The notes under the pieces are model-generated. The model did no database searches. It was not told the DNA's origin and saw nothing but the letters and a program-made list of their open reading frames with translations. Positions 1-7,842 of a stretch of DNA of 46,264 bases are shown piece after piece (the stretch's first letter is position 1; every line of letters starts with the position of its first letter). Both the position numbers and the translations under genes were made by a program. The DNA lies in assembly GCA_905479065.1 (NCBI GenBank), contig CAJQLB010000031.1, forward strand, positions 1-46,264, written 5' to 3'. This DNA comes from an uncultured Flavobacteriaceae bacterium (GTDB taxonomy: Bacteria; Bacteroidota; Bacteroidia; Flavobacteriales; Flavobacteriaceae).

Positions 1-492
1 AATGCTTCGGAAAAAGATCAATTAGGTATTTTTGGAGTAACGGAAAACACTAACTATTTTAAAAAAAAGATATATACTCAAAGTTTGAAGTTATATCGTA
101 ATAAGGGATCAGGTTTGTTTGGAGCACTGTTCGATAGTATTCCATTGTCTTTGTTTCTTATTTTACCAATTTTTGCCGTGATACTGAAAATCTTATTTTT
201 TAAACGCCGATTATTCGCACATCATTTGGTGTTTAGTTTTTATTTTTTCTCATTTATTTTTGCTTTCATGTGTATGTTATTGTTAGTGAATTATGCCATT
301 GATTTAACGAGTTGGATGATTTTTTTCGCGGTATTAATCACGTTCATATATTTCGTTGTGGCTTTGCGAACTTTCTATGAGCAGCGTCTCATGACAAGTC
401 TTTTTAAAGCGAGCGTCATGACGACTATTTGCATGATGCTAATTGTCCCAGTGGCCTTTATGATTGTTGGTTTAATGTTTGTGTCTTACTAA
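1..492 (+). CDS. DUF3667-like integral membrane protein, 3' part only
   Basis: The frame is open from the first base of the window, so this is the C-terminal 163 residues of a longer protein whose start lies outside. The visible part holds about four hydrophobic segments. The pattern LPIFAVILKILFFKRR followed by HHLVFSFYFFSF resembles the C-terminal half of DUF3667 proteins, which usually carry a cytoplasmic zinc ribbon at the N-terminus (not seen here). I recognise this from motif pattern only. The function of the family is unknown. The gene converges on uvrA and the two stop codons overlap (TAA at 490-492, TAG of uvrA at 489-491 on the other strand), with no terminator hairpin between them. 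A TTG at 85 is in frame but is internal, not a start. Confidence 0.7.
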   Translation, partial: NASEKDQLGIFGVTENTNYFKKKIYTQSLKLYRNKGSGLFGALFDSIPLSLFLILPIFAVILKILFFKRRLFAHHLVFSFYFFSFIFAFMCMLLLVNYAIDLTSWMIFFAVLITFIYFVVALRTFYEQRLMTSLFKASVMTTICMMLIVPVAFMIVGLMFVSY

Positions 493-3269
493 AGTTTTTC
501 TCTCAGATATCGAGCAGTATGCGATAATTTAGAGGTTACAATGTTTTCAGGTGTTCCTGAAACAACTACAGTTCCTCCATTTTCTCCACCTTCGGGGCCA
601 AGGTCTATAATGTGATCAGCACATTTAATTAATTCTAGGTTATGCTCTACGACGATAACAGAATGACCATTATTAATTAAGGCATTAAACGATTTTAAAA
701 GTTTTTTAATATCATGAAAATGGAGACCAGTTGTTGGTTCATCAAAAATAAATAGGGCAGACTGTCTTGACGTACCCTTTCCTAAAAATGTCGCTAATTT
801 AATCCGTTGAGCCTCACCACCAGAAAGCGTTGAGGAACTTTGACCTAAAGTCACATAGCCTAAACCAACATCTTTGAGAGGTTGTAATTTATTTACAATT
901 TTAGTTTGTTTGTGCTTATCGAAAAAGGAAATAGCATCATCAATAGTCATATTTAAAATATCATCAATTGATTGGTCAAAAAACAAAACCTCTAAAACTT
1001 CTTTTTTAAAACGTTTTCCTTTACAATGTTCACACTCCAAATGAACATCTGCCATGAACTGCATTTCTATAGTAACCTCACCCTCTCCTTTACAAGTTTC
1101 ACATCGACCACCGTCAACATTAAAACTAAAATGTTTTGCTTTATATCCTCTAATACTACTCAATTTCTGTTTTGAAAAAAGAGCTCGTATGTCGTCGTAG
1201 GCCTTTATGTAGGTTACAGGGTTAGAGCGTGATGAGCGACCAATTGGATTTTGATCAACAAACTCAATCTTTTGAATGTTATCAAATCTGCCAGATATCG
1301 AGGAATGCTCACCCGGCTTATCACCAAAACCAGCAATATGCTTTATCAAAGCTGGATATAAGATGTTTTTTATTAAGGTGCTCTTGCCGCTTCCTGAAAC
1401 ACCTGTAACTACAGTGAGCATGGCTAAAGGAAATCTTACATCAATATTTTTTAAATTATGTTCTCTAGCTCCTTTAATATCTATATAATAATCTGAAGTT
1501 CTTCTTTGAGAGGGAATTGCAATTTTTTCTTTGCCGCTTAAATATTTGCCCGTAAGCGAATCTGAATTTAAAATTGTTTGATAAGTTCCAAAAGCAACAA
1601 CAGAACCTCCTAAAGTACCAGCTTCGGGACCAATATCGATAATAGTATCGGCCTCAGACATGATGTCTTCATCATGCTCTACAACAATGACAGTATTACC
1701 TAAATTTCGTAAAGTTTTGAGAACATGGATAAGTCGTTCAGTATCTTTTGGATGAAGTCCAATACTTGGTTCATCGAGTATGTACATGGAGCCTACAAGA
1801 CTGCTACCCAATGAGGTTGCTAAATTAATACGCTGACTTTCACCACCTGACAGTGTATTTGATTTTCTATTTAATGTTAAATAGTCCAATCCTACATTTG
1901 TTAGAAAACTTAAGCGATTACTGATTTCAACTAAGAGGCGTTTAGAAATTTGTAAATCGTGTTCGTCAAGTTTCAAATTATTAAAGAAATCAGTCAAGAC
2001 ATTTAATGGCATTTCAACCAATTCAGTAATGGTCGTATTCGCAATTTTCACATAATTAGCTTCGAGTCTTAATCGTTTACCATGACAAATATGACAAATA
2101 GTTTTTCCACGATATCGTGAGAGCATAACACGATTTTGTATTTTATAGGCTTTTGACTCCAACTCTGAAAAAAATGAATTCAGTCCTTCAAAATAGTCAT
2201 TACCAGTCCAAATAAGTCGTTTTTGATGTTTGGTTAATTTAAAAAACGGTTTGTGAATTGGAAAGTTGAATTTATGTGAGTTATTGACTAATTGATCTCG
2301 ATACCAACTCATACTGTCACCTCTCCATGCATAAATTGCATTGTCATAAATAGATAAACTCGTATTTGGAATTACCAAACTTTCATCGATTCCAATGACA
2401 TCACCATACCCTTCGCAATTAGCACAGGCACCATAAGGATTATTAAAGCTAAAAAGATGTACATTAGGCTCAACAAATTTGATATTATCTAGCTCAAATC
2501 TATTGTTAAAATGTCTAAGCTGGTTGTTAGATAGTGTTTCGATATAACATGCTCCTTTACCTTCAAAGAAGGCCATTTGAACAGCATCAGCTAGTCGATT
2601 ATAGAAATCTTCATCATGAGTTATTATTATACGATCAACAACAAGTTGAACTTGTTGGTCATCAGTCGCATTTACAGATTCAATTCTAACAACTTTTCCG
2701 TTGATTTTAACACGTGAATATCCTTGTTGCTGCAAGGTGTTAAGCTTATTTTGAAGCGTTCGATTTTTTTCCAAACAAATAGGAGCAAGAAGTAATAATC
2801 GTTCACCCTCCTCGAAGGTTTTTAAGAAGTTAATAACATCAGAAACCGAATCCTTTTTAACTTCGTTACCTGATTTTGGGGAATAGGTTTTTCCAACTCT
2901 TGCGAATAACAGTTTTAAGTAATCATATATCTCCGTAGTGGTTCCAACGGTAGATCGAGGATTCGTGGAATTCACTTTTTGTTCGATTGCTATTGCCGGT
3001 GCGATTCCTTTAATATAATCGACCTTTGGTTTGTGCAAACGTCCCAAAAATTGTCTCGCGTAGCTAGATAAGCTTTCCACGTAGCGTCTTTGTCCTTCGG
3101 CGTACAATGTGTCAAAGGCTAGACTCGATTTACCTGACCCTGATAAACCAGTAATGACAACCAATTTATTCCGAGGTATTGCAACATCTAAGTTTTTTAG
3201 GTTGTGTAAATTGGCACCTTTAATGATGATATTTGTTTTGGGATTTTTACTTAAAATATCTGTTTGCAT
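489..3269 (-). CDS. uvrA: Excinuclease ABC subunit A
   Basis: This is the damage-recognition ATPase of nucleotide excision repair, a cytoplasmic dimer that loads UvrB. At 926 residues it is close to the E. coli length (940). Tandem ABC ATPase modules are clear: Walker A GLSGSGKSS at 41-49 and GVSGSGKST at 623-631, signatures LSGGESQR at 473-480 and LSGGEAQR at 815-822, and Walker B motifs ILDEP near 500 and IFDEP near 844. The C-terminal zinc module is intact (CETC at 723-726, CEHC at 746-749), and CHIC lies at 392-395. In the module before LFSFNNPYGACANC (C282, C285), the first CxxC of the E. coli protein is replaced by ELDN near 259-262. From memory this replacement is usual in Bacteroidota UvrA. 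Many Flavobacteria carry two UvrA paralogues and I cannot tell which one this is. The gene is monocistronic and convergent with the gene to its left. Confidence 0.97.
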   Translation of the reverse strand: MQTDILSKNPKTNIIIKGANLHNLKNLDVAIPRNKLVVITGLSGSGKSSLAFDTLYAEGQRRYVESLSSYARQFLGRLHKPKVDYIKGIAPAIAIEQKVNSTNPRSTVGTTTEIYDYLKLLFARVGKTYSPKSGNEVKKDSVSDVINFLKTFEEGERLLLLAPICLEKNRTLQNKLNTLQQQGYSRVKINGKVVRIESVNATDDQQVQLVVDRIIITHDEDFYNRLADAVQMAFFEGKGACYIETLSNNQLRHFNNRFELDNIKFVEPNVHLFSFNNPYGACANCEGYGDVIGIDESLVIPNTSLSIYDNAIYAWRGDSMSWYRDQLVNNSHKFNFPIHKPFFKLTKHQKRLIWTGNDYFEGLNSFFSELESKAYKIQNRVMLSRYRGKTICHICHGKRLRLEANYVKIANTTITELVEMPLNVLTDFFNNLKLDEHDLQISKRLLVEISNRLSFLTNVGLDYLTLNRKSNTLSGGESQRINLATSLGSSLVGSMYILDEPSIGLHPKDTERLIHVLKTLRNLGNTVIVVEHDEDIMSEADTIIDIGPEAGTLGGSVVAFGTYQTILNSDSLTGKYLSGKEKIAIPSQRRTSDYYIDIKGAREHNLKNIDVRFPLAMLTVVTGVSGSGKSTLIKNILYPALIKHIAGFGDKPGEHSSISGRFDNIQKIEFVDQNPIGRSSRSNPVTYIKAYDDIRALFSKQKLSSIRGYKAKHFSFNVDGGRCETCKGEGEVTIEMQFMADVHLECEHCKGKRFKKEVLEVLFFDQSIDDILNMTIDDAISFFDKHKQTKIVNKLQPLKDVGLGYVTLGQSSSTLSGGEAQRIKLATFLGKGTSRQSALFIFDEPTTGLHFHDIKKLLKSFNALINNGHSVIVVEHNLELIKCADHIIDLGPEGGENGGTVVVSGTPENIVTSKLSHTARYLREKL

Positions 3270-3368
3270 TTACCTATCACATGAAATAATCATGCGAAGA
3301 TAACACATCTATTTTTACAATAAAAACGAACAATTTGTCAGTTAAAATGTTAAAAAAAACCAATTCTT

Positions 3369-3401
3369 TTTGCATTTTAGCAATGAATGTTGTTATATTT
3401 G
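3369..3401 (+). promoter_or_regulatory. Bacteroidota-type promoter for the sigma-factor gene
   Basis: TTTG at 3369-3372, a 21-base spacer, then TATATTTG at 3394-3401, a full match to the -7 consensus TAnnTTTG used by the Bacteroidota primary sigma factor. The predicted transcription start is near 3407, giving a leader of about 80-100 bases. Confidence 0.6.
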
Positions 3402-3505
3402 ATATGTAAGCAACAGTATTTTAAAACATTAGCCTATCGCATAACATTACTTTTTTAATGATAACCCCAGCATATTTCACTTAAATGTGCATTAAAAGTA
3501 ATGAA

Positions 3506-4090
3506 ATGAAAAGAGAGCTTACACAGGACGCCGTATTGGTTAGTAATTACATCCAAGGTGACGAAAATTCTTTGTCAATTTTAATTAATCGACACAAACA
3601 AAAAATTTACAGTTTTATTTATTCGAAGGTCTTTGATAAGGATATCGCGGAGGACGTTTTCCAGGATACTTTTATTAAAGTTATCCGAACACTTAAATTA
3701 GGCAAATATAATGAGGAAGGTAAATTTTTGCCATGGGTGATGCGAATAGCTCACAATCTCGTTATTGACCACTTTAGAAAAAATAATCGCATGCCTAAAT
3801 TTGATAATAATCGTGACTTCGATATTTTTTCTGTGATAAGTGATTCGTCATTAAATGCTGAGAAAAGTTTGATTAAATCACAAGTAGAGGAGGACGTAAG
3901 ACGAATTATAGAGGAATTACCTGAGGATCAAAAACAAGTTCTGAAATTAAGAATGTATTGTGATATGAGTTTTAAAGAAATATCTGATAATACAGGTGTG
4001 AGTATTAACACGGCACTAGGAAGGATGCGCTATGCACTAATCAATCTCAGAAAAGTCATTGATAAAAATAATATTGTTTTAACAAATTAA
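3506..4090 (+). CDS. Sigma-70 family RNA polymerase sigma factor (ECF-like)
   Basis: A two-domain sigma factor that directs RNA polymerase to a subset of promoters. Counting from an upstream in-frame ATG at 3485, region 2 covers about residues 39-103, with the DVFQDTFIKV and FLPWVMRIAHNLVIDHFRK cores. Region 4 covers about 140-191: ELPEDQKQVLKLR, then a helix-turn-helix SFKEISDNTGVSINTALGRMR. There is no region 1 or 3, as in ECF factors. I prefer the second ATG at 3506 (MKRELTQD, 194 residues) because a short tail before region 2 is normal for the family; 3485 cannot be excluded. No anti-sigma factor or membrane sensor gene is next to it, so control may be transcriptional. A small ORF follows 62 bases downstream and shares its terminator. 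The target genes are unknown. Confidence 0.9.
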   Translation: MKRELTQDAVLVSNYIQGDENSLSILINRHKQKIYSFIYSKVFDKDIAEDVFQDTFIKVIRTLKLGKYNEEGKFLPWVMRIAHNLVIDHFRKNNRMPKFDNNRDFDIFSVISDSSLNAEKSLIKSQVEEDVRRIIEELPEDQKQVLKLRMYCDMSFKEISDNTGVSINTALGRMRYALINLRKVIDKNNIVLTN

Positions 4091-4152
4091 TTATAAGTAT
4101 ATAATAAATGTTGTTTTTTCTCGTTATCATCAAAACAAAAAACAATATTTAA

Positions 4153-4302
4153 ATGGCAAAACTTTACACTGAAAATTTTAAATGTTATGAAACCACTAAA
4201 CCGAGTGAAGAAACGGTTAAATTTCTTCTGAATTATTCTCAAGCTTTAACTGTTATTGACTGTAGTAAAAATAAATTAAAGTTTGAAGCGCTTTTAAACT
4301 AA
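4153..4302 (+). CDS. Small protein of 49 residues downstream of the sigma factor
   Basis: An ATG-started frame of 49 codons begins MAKLYTENFKCYE and ends KLKFEALLN. It is mildly charged, with no membrane segment and two cysteines (C11, C38). It lies 62 bases after the sigma-factor gene on the same strand and is followed, after 15 bases, by a strong hairpin terminator, which supports it as the last gene of that transcript. The segment TVKFLLNYSQAL looks like a short amphipathic helix. I do not recognise a named family and assign no function. Coding status is inferred from context and protein-like composition. Confidence 0.6.
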   Translation: MAKLYTENFKCYETTKPSEETVKFLLNYSQALTVIDCSKNKLKFEALLN

Positions 4303-4317
4303 ACTTTGGCGAAAATT

Positions 4318-4342
4318 AGCCCTGAGAAATCAGGGCTTTTTT
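4318..4342 (+). terminator. Rho-independent terminator after the sigma factor operon
   Basis: An 8-bp perfect stem, AGCCCTGA (4318-4325) with TCAGGGCT (4330-4337), closed by a GAAA tetraloop and followed by T at 4337-4342. The right arm contains the stop codon of nth on the opposite strand. Read on the minus strand, the hairpin is followed by AATTTTC, so it may act weakly in both directions. Confidence 0.85.
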
Positions 4343-4989
4343 GATTTGTAATAATCTTTGATGACTGACTTTCTTCCTACAGTTTTGGTAATAAGGTCTT
4401 TGTCTAAGTTCCAACCTCGAGCAGGAGAGAATTCTCTACCATACCAAATTATTTGTAAATGTAAATCATTCCAAAGGTGTCTTGGAAATAATCGTTTAGC
4501 GTCTTTTTCAGTTTGTATGACATTTTTCCCGTTGCTCAAATTCCATCGATACATTAAACGATGAATGTGTGTGTCAACTGGAAATGCAGGAATGCCAAAA
4601 GCTTGAGACATCACAACACTAGCAGTTTTATGACCAACGGCAGGTAACTCCTCAAGCAGTTCGAAACTTTTAGGAACGTTACCATTGTGCTTGTTAATAA
4701 GGATTTTTGATAGACCAAATATCCCTTTGCTTTTCATTGGAGATAAACCAACGGGTTTAATAATTTCTCTTATTTCTTCAACAGATAACTTCACCATATC
4801 ATAAGGATTATCAGCTTTTTCAAATAATAAAGGAGTTATTTTATTGACACGGACATCAGTACTTTGTGCCGACATTAAAACTGCTATTAAGAGCGTGTAA
4901 GGATCTTTGTGATCAAGTGGAATTGGTATTTCGGGATATAACTTATTTAAGGTATTTATAACATATTCTATTTTTTCTTGCTTTGTCAT
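4330..4989 (-). CDS. nth: Endonuclease III, variant without the iron-sulfur cluster
   Basis: A base-excision-repair glycosylase/AP lyase that removes oxidised pyrimidines. The helix-hairpin-helix LPAVGHKTAS lies at about 115-124 with the catalytic lysine K121, and the catalytic aspartate D139 is in PVDTHIHR, matching K120 and D138 of the E. coli enzyme. The C-terminus, which in E. coli carries four cysteines ligating a [4Fe-4S] cluster, reads YGREFSPARGWNLDKD here with no cysteine. The whole 219-residue protein contains none. The catalytic core is complete, so activity is expected. From memory, related Flavobacteria carry the same cluster-less form. The gene is divergent from the bcp-like gene, with 34 bases between the start codons. 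Confidence 0.94.
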   Translation of the reverse strand: MTKQEKIEYVINTLNKLYPEIPIPLDHKDPYTLLIAVLMSAQSTDVRVNKITPLLFEKADNPYDMVKLSVEEIREIIKPVGLSPMKSKGIFGLSKILINKHNGNVPKSFELLEELPAVGHKTASVVMSQAFGIPAFPVDTHIHRLMYRWNLSNGKNVIQTEKDAKRLFPRHLWNDLHLQIIWYGREFSPARGWNLDKDLITKTVGRKSVIKDYYKSKKP

Positions 4990-4994
4990 TGGAT

Positions 4995-5002
4995 TATATT
5001 TG
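4995..5002 (+). promoter_or_regulatory. -7 promoter box for the peroxiredoxin gene
   Basis: TATATTTG, a full match to TAnnTTTG, lies 21 bases before the ATG at 5024 in the short nth-bcp gap. No convincing -33 element is seen at the right distance, so only the -7 box is called. Confidence 0.45.
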
Positions 5003-5023
5003 TGAAAAGTAAAGTTAATAAAT

Positions 5024-5482
5024 ATGGAGACATTAAAAGTTGGTGAGAAAGTTCCTAAGTTCGAAGTTAAAGATCAAGAAGGTCGCGCAATTAAACTTAG
5101 TGATTACAAAAATAAAAAATTAATTGTTTTCTTTTATCCTAAAGCAAGTACCCCAGGTTGCACTGCAGAGGCTTGTAATTTGAGAGATCACTATGTCATG
5201 TTGCAAGAGCGTGGTTTCGAGGTCTTAGGTGTTAGTGCTGACAATGAAAAAAGACAATACAATTTTAGTCAGAAGTACGATTTCCCCTTTCCATTATTGG
5301 CGGATACAGATAAGGAGGTAATCACTAATTTTGGTGTGTGGGGTTTAAAAAAATTCATGGGTAAAGAATATGATGGGATTCACAGAAAAACTTTCTTGAT
5401 TGATGAACATGGAGTTATAACGCACGTTATCGACAAAGTGAAAACAAAAACCCACGCTGAACAAATACTCGAATTAATTTAA
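5024..5482 (+). CDS. bcp: Thioredoxin-dependent thiol peroxidase, Bcp/PrxQ type
   Basis: A cytoplasmic peroxiredoxin that reduces hydrogen peroxide and organic hydroperoxides using thioredoxin. The 152-residue protein has the family motif PKASTPGCTAEACNLRD: C46 is the peroxidatic cysteine and C51 the resolving cysteine of the 2-Cys PrxQ subgroup. The thioredoxin-like fold is supported by LIVFFYPK at 33-40 and the C-terminal FLIDEHGVI strand. Length is normal. It is divergent from nth, so a repair gene and an oxidant-defence gene share one short control region, but nothing proves common regulation. Confidence 0.95.
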   Translation: METLKVGEKVPKFEVKDQEGRAIKLSDYKNKKLIVFFYPKASTPGCTAEACNLRDHYVMLQERGFEVLGVSADNEKRQYNFSQKYDFPFPLLADTDKEVITNFGVWGLKKFMGKEYDGIHRKTFLIDEHGVITHVIDKVKTKTHAEQILELI

Positions 5483-5497
5483 GTAGGGGTGTACAAG

Positions 5498-6973
5498 TTA
5501 TGTTTTCGAGATCTTAGTTTTTTTATGTAAAACTTCCTCTGTTTCACAACCAAAAAGACTTTGCTGTTTAATGAGTTTAGCAACACCTTTTGGTAACATT
5601 TCTTCCCAACCCGGTTCATTATTTGAAATCATACCTAAAACCGTTCTTGAGAAAATCGAAAGTATATTGGGATCAAAATCGGCGATATCAACAACCTTTC
5701 CGTTGTATTTAAAAAACTTGTACAATTCTTTCATCCTTGGATGAACTTTTAAATTCTCACTATTAGTAATGGATCCATCGTCATGCTCCATTGGGTATAG
5801 GTAAACACGTAAATCCTTGAAGAATAGTTTTCCAAATGCTTCTAGAATGCCACCGCTCAGATGACGGTAGTATTTTTCATCAAAAATGTCAATAAGATTG
5901 TTAACTCCCATTGCTAGCCCCATTCTATTTTTGGAGTATTGTGAAAAATACTCCACAAGTTTATAATATTCTTGAAAATTTGAAATTAGCACAGTTTGTC
6001 CCAGAGAGCATAACAGACGGGCTCTATCCATAAAGTCTTGCTCATCAATTTCTCCCTCTGCTCTTAAGTTTGATAAGGTAATTTCAAAAATAACCTGAGT
6101 TTTTTTTGTGTCAACTCGATTTTCTTTGATGAACATATTATATGATTTTTCATACATATCCATATTCACCTTCGTTACTGGTCTAAAACTTCCGCGTAGC
6201 GTTAAAATATTTTTTTTGTAAAGGACTCTTGCTGGTAGGACATTATTTCCATCAGGTGCGAACATCACCGCATCAGTCATTTCATTTTTCACCAATTGTA
6301 AACTCATTAAACGGTTATCAACTTTTTCAAAGACTGGTCCTGAAAAGTTAATGGTGTCAATTTCAATTTGATCCTTATCTAGATGGTCATATAAATAACG
6401 CAATAATTTTTTTGGCTCATTATACTTGTAGTAAGCTCCATAAATCAAATTTGTTCCTAAAATGCCTAAAGTTTCTTGTTGTAATCGTGCATCATTTTCC
6501 TTAAAACGTAAGTGTAAAACAATATCGTTGTAAGGTTGATCAGGTTCTACTTGATATTTAATTCCAACCCAACCGTGACCTTTAAATTTTTTTGCAAAGT
6601 CTATTGTAGCGACCGTATTTGCAAATGAGAAAAATAACTTATTTGGATGTTTATCACGTGAAATTCGTTGTTCAATTAACCCAATTTCATGGTTGAGCAT
6701 TTTACGTAAGCGAGCCTCTGTGACATAGCGTTTATCACTTTCAATACCGTATATAGAATCACTAAAATCCTTATCATATGCCGACATCGATTTAGCAATT
6801 GTTTTCGAAGCGCCTCCAGCACGAAAAAACTGTCTTACTGTTTCCTGACCTGCGCCAATTTCTGCAAAAGTACCGTAAATGTTTTCATTTAGATTTATCC
6901 GAAGTGCTTTCTGTTTCAGAGAAGGCACATTTTCGATTTTCATATCTCCTTTTAAGGTAATTTCCATTGACAT
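5498..6973 (-). CDS. Conserved cytosolic protein of unknown function, 491 residues
   Basis: No membrane segments or signal peptide are seen. The sequence has well-conserved-looking blocks: YGTFAEIGAGQETVRQFFR near 33-51, MSAYDKDFSDSIYG, FANTVATIDFAKKFKGHGW, RFKENDARLQQETLGILG, NFSGPVFEKVDNRLMSLQL, LRGSFRPVTKVNMDM and EITLSNLRAEGEIDE. I recognise this as a family widespread in Bacteroidota, but its database labels (for example nicotinate-nucleotide adenylyltransferase or TonB receptor) are not supported: there is no HxGH nucleotidyltransferase motif and no barrel or TonB box. Alternative starts are 6967 and 6943; the last gives MKIENVPSLKQK and may be the true one. A TACCTTTG box lies 22 bases upstream of 6973. 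The gene is divergent from the MBL hydrolase. Confidence 0.8.
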   Translation of the reverse strand: MSMEITLKGDMKIENVPSLKQKALRINLNENIYGTFAEIGAGQETVRQFFRAGGASKTIAKSMSAYDKDFSDSIYGIESDKRYVTEARLRKMLNHEIGLIEQRISRDKHPNKLFFSFANTVATIDFAKKFKGHGWVGIKYQVEPDQPYNDIVLHLRFKENDARLQQETLGILGTNLIYGAYYKYNEPKKLLRYLYDHLDKDQIEIDTINFSGPVFEKVDNRLMSLQLVKNEMTDAVMFAPDGNNVLPARVLYKKNILTLRGSFRPVTKVNMDMYEKSYNMFIKENRVDTKKTQVIFEITLSNLRAEGEIDEQDFMDRARLLCSLGQTVLISNFQEYYKLVEYFSQYSKNRMGLAMGVNNLIDIFDEKYYRHLSGGILEAFGKLFFKDLRVYLYPMEHDDGSITNSENLKVHPRMKELYKFFKYNGKVVDIADFDPNILSIFSRTVLGMISNNEPGWEEMLPKGVAKLIKQQSLFGCETEEVLHKKTKISKT

Positions 6974-6994
6974 TTATTGTGTTAAGAATGGTTA

Positions 6995-7002
6995 CAAAGG
7001 TA
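6995..7002 (-). promoter_or_regulatory. -7 promoter box for the 491-residue protein gene
   Basis: On the minus strand the sequence reads TACCTTTG, a full TAnnTTTG match, ending 22 bases before the ATG at 6973. No -33 element is found at 19-21 bases. Confidence 0.4.
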
Positions 7003-7034
7003 TCAAAATAGACACGCAATGAAAAAATAAAGCT

Positions 7035-7042
7035 TATTTTTG
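7035..7042 (+). promoter_or_regulatory. -7 promoter box for the MBL-fold hydrolase gene
   Basis: TATTTTTG, a full TAnnTTTG match, lies 18 bases before the TTG start at 7060. Its -33 region is poor. It supports the short leader and the choice of TTG as the start codon. Confidence 0.4.
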
Positions 7043-7059
7043 TTTCAAAATTAACACAG

Positions 7060-7842
7060 TTGAAAATTACGTTTCTTGGTACTGGAACTTCACAAGGTAT
7101 TCCAGTGATTGGTAGCAAACATCCTGTTTGTTTAAGCAACAATAAGAAAGATAAACGCTTACGCGTCTCCATATTAATAGAGTTAGATGAATGTACTTAT
7201 GTCATTGATTGTGGACCTGATTTTAGGTATCAAATGCTCCGTGCCAATTGTCATAAAATTGATGCATTAATTTTCACACATGAACATGCAGATCATGTAG
7301 CTGGCTTTGATGATATACGACCTTATTGTTTTAGACAAGGTGCTCTTCCAATCTATGCTCATAATCGAGTAATTAATTCTTTGCATGAGCGCTTTGCGTA
7401 TGTTTTTGAAACTAAAAACCGTTATCCTGGTGCACCTTCAGTGAAAACAATAGTGGTCAAAAATGAGCCTTTTATCTTGAATAATGTCACGGTAACACCT
7501 ATCAACGCATATCATAACAAATTGCAAGTTTTTGGTTATAGATTTCATAATTTTGCTTATTTGACTGATGTAAAAACAATAGAGATAGAAGAAATTAATA
7601 AACTTAAAAATTTGGAGGTGATTGTCGTTAGCGCTCTTAGAATTGAACCACATCATTCTCATTTTAATTTGGAAGAAGCACTCGCATTAATAGCAACAGT
7701 AAAGCCAAAAAAAGCCTATTTAACGCATATAAGTCATGCATTAGGATTTCATGATGATGTTGAAAAAACATTACCTCAAAACGTGTATTTGGCTTATGAT
7801 AATTTACAGATAGAAATAAAGCCAAAAGACTATGAAAAATAA
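7060..7842 (+). CDS. MBL-fold metallo-hydrolase (PhnP-like)
   Basis: A metallo-beta-lactamase-fold phosphodiesterase-like enzyme of 260 residues. The N-terminal strand MKITFLGTGTSQGIPVIG and the metal motif THEHADH (H74, H76, D78, H79) are intact. Further likely ligands are YVIDCGPDF near 48-55, D in YLTDVK, and H in THISH near 225. Cysteines at 24 and 51 match the type of sites that hold extra metal in PhnP. No ATG exists at the N-terminal strand, so translation probably starts at TTG 7060; the frame before it has no ATG back to the promoter box. The substrate is unknown, with a cyclic phosphodiester most likely by family. The next gene starts inside its end (11-base overlap). Confidence 0.88.
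   Translation: MKITFLGTGTSQGIPVIGSKHPVCLSNNKKDKRLRVSILIELDECTYVIDCGPDFRYQMLRANCHKIDALIFTHEHADHVAGFDDIRPYCFRQGALPIYAHNRVINSLHERFAYVFETKNRYPGAPSVKTIVVKNEPFILNNVTVTPINAYHNKLQVFGYRFHNFAYLTDVKTIEIEEINKLKNLEVIVVSALRIEPHHSHFNLEEALALIATVKPKKAYLTHISHALGFHDDVEKTLPQNVYLAYDNLQIEIKPKDYEK

Noticed and set aside
1276-1488. Plus-strand frame opposite uvrA, and similar frames opposite or inside other genes
   Set aside because: Out-of-frame shadows of well-supported genes with no independent start context or domain.
5549-5563. QQSLF in the 491-residue protein, a second clamp-motif-like pentapeptide
   Set aside because: It is internal (about residues 470-474) rather than at a free tail. By my recollection of relatives the position varies, and QxxLF occurs often by chance.
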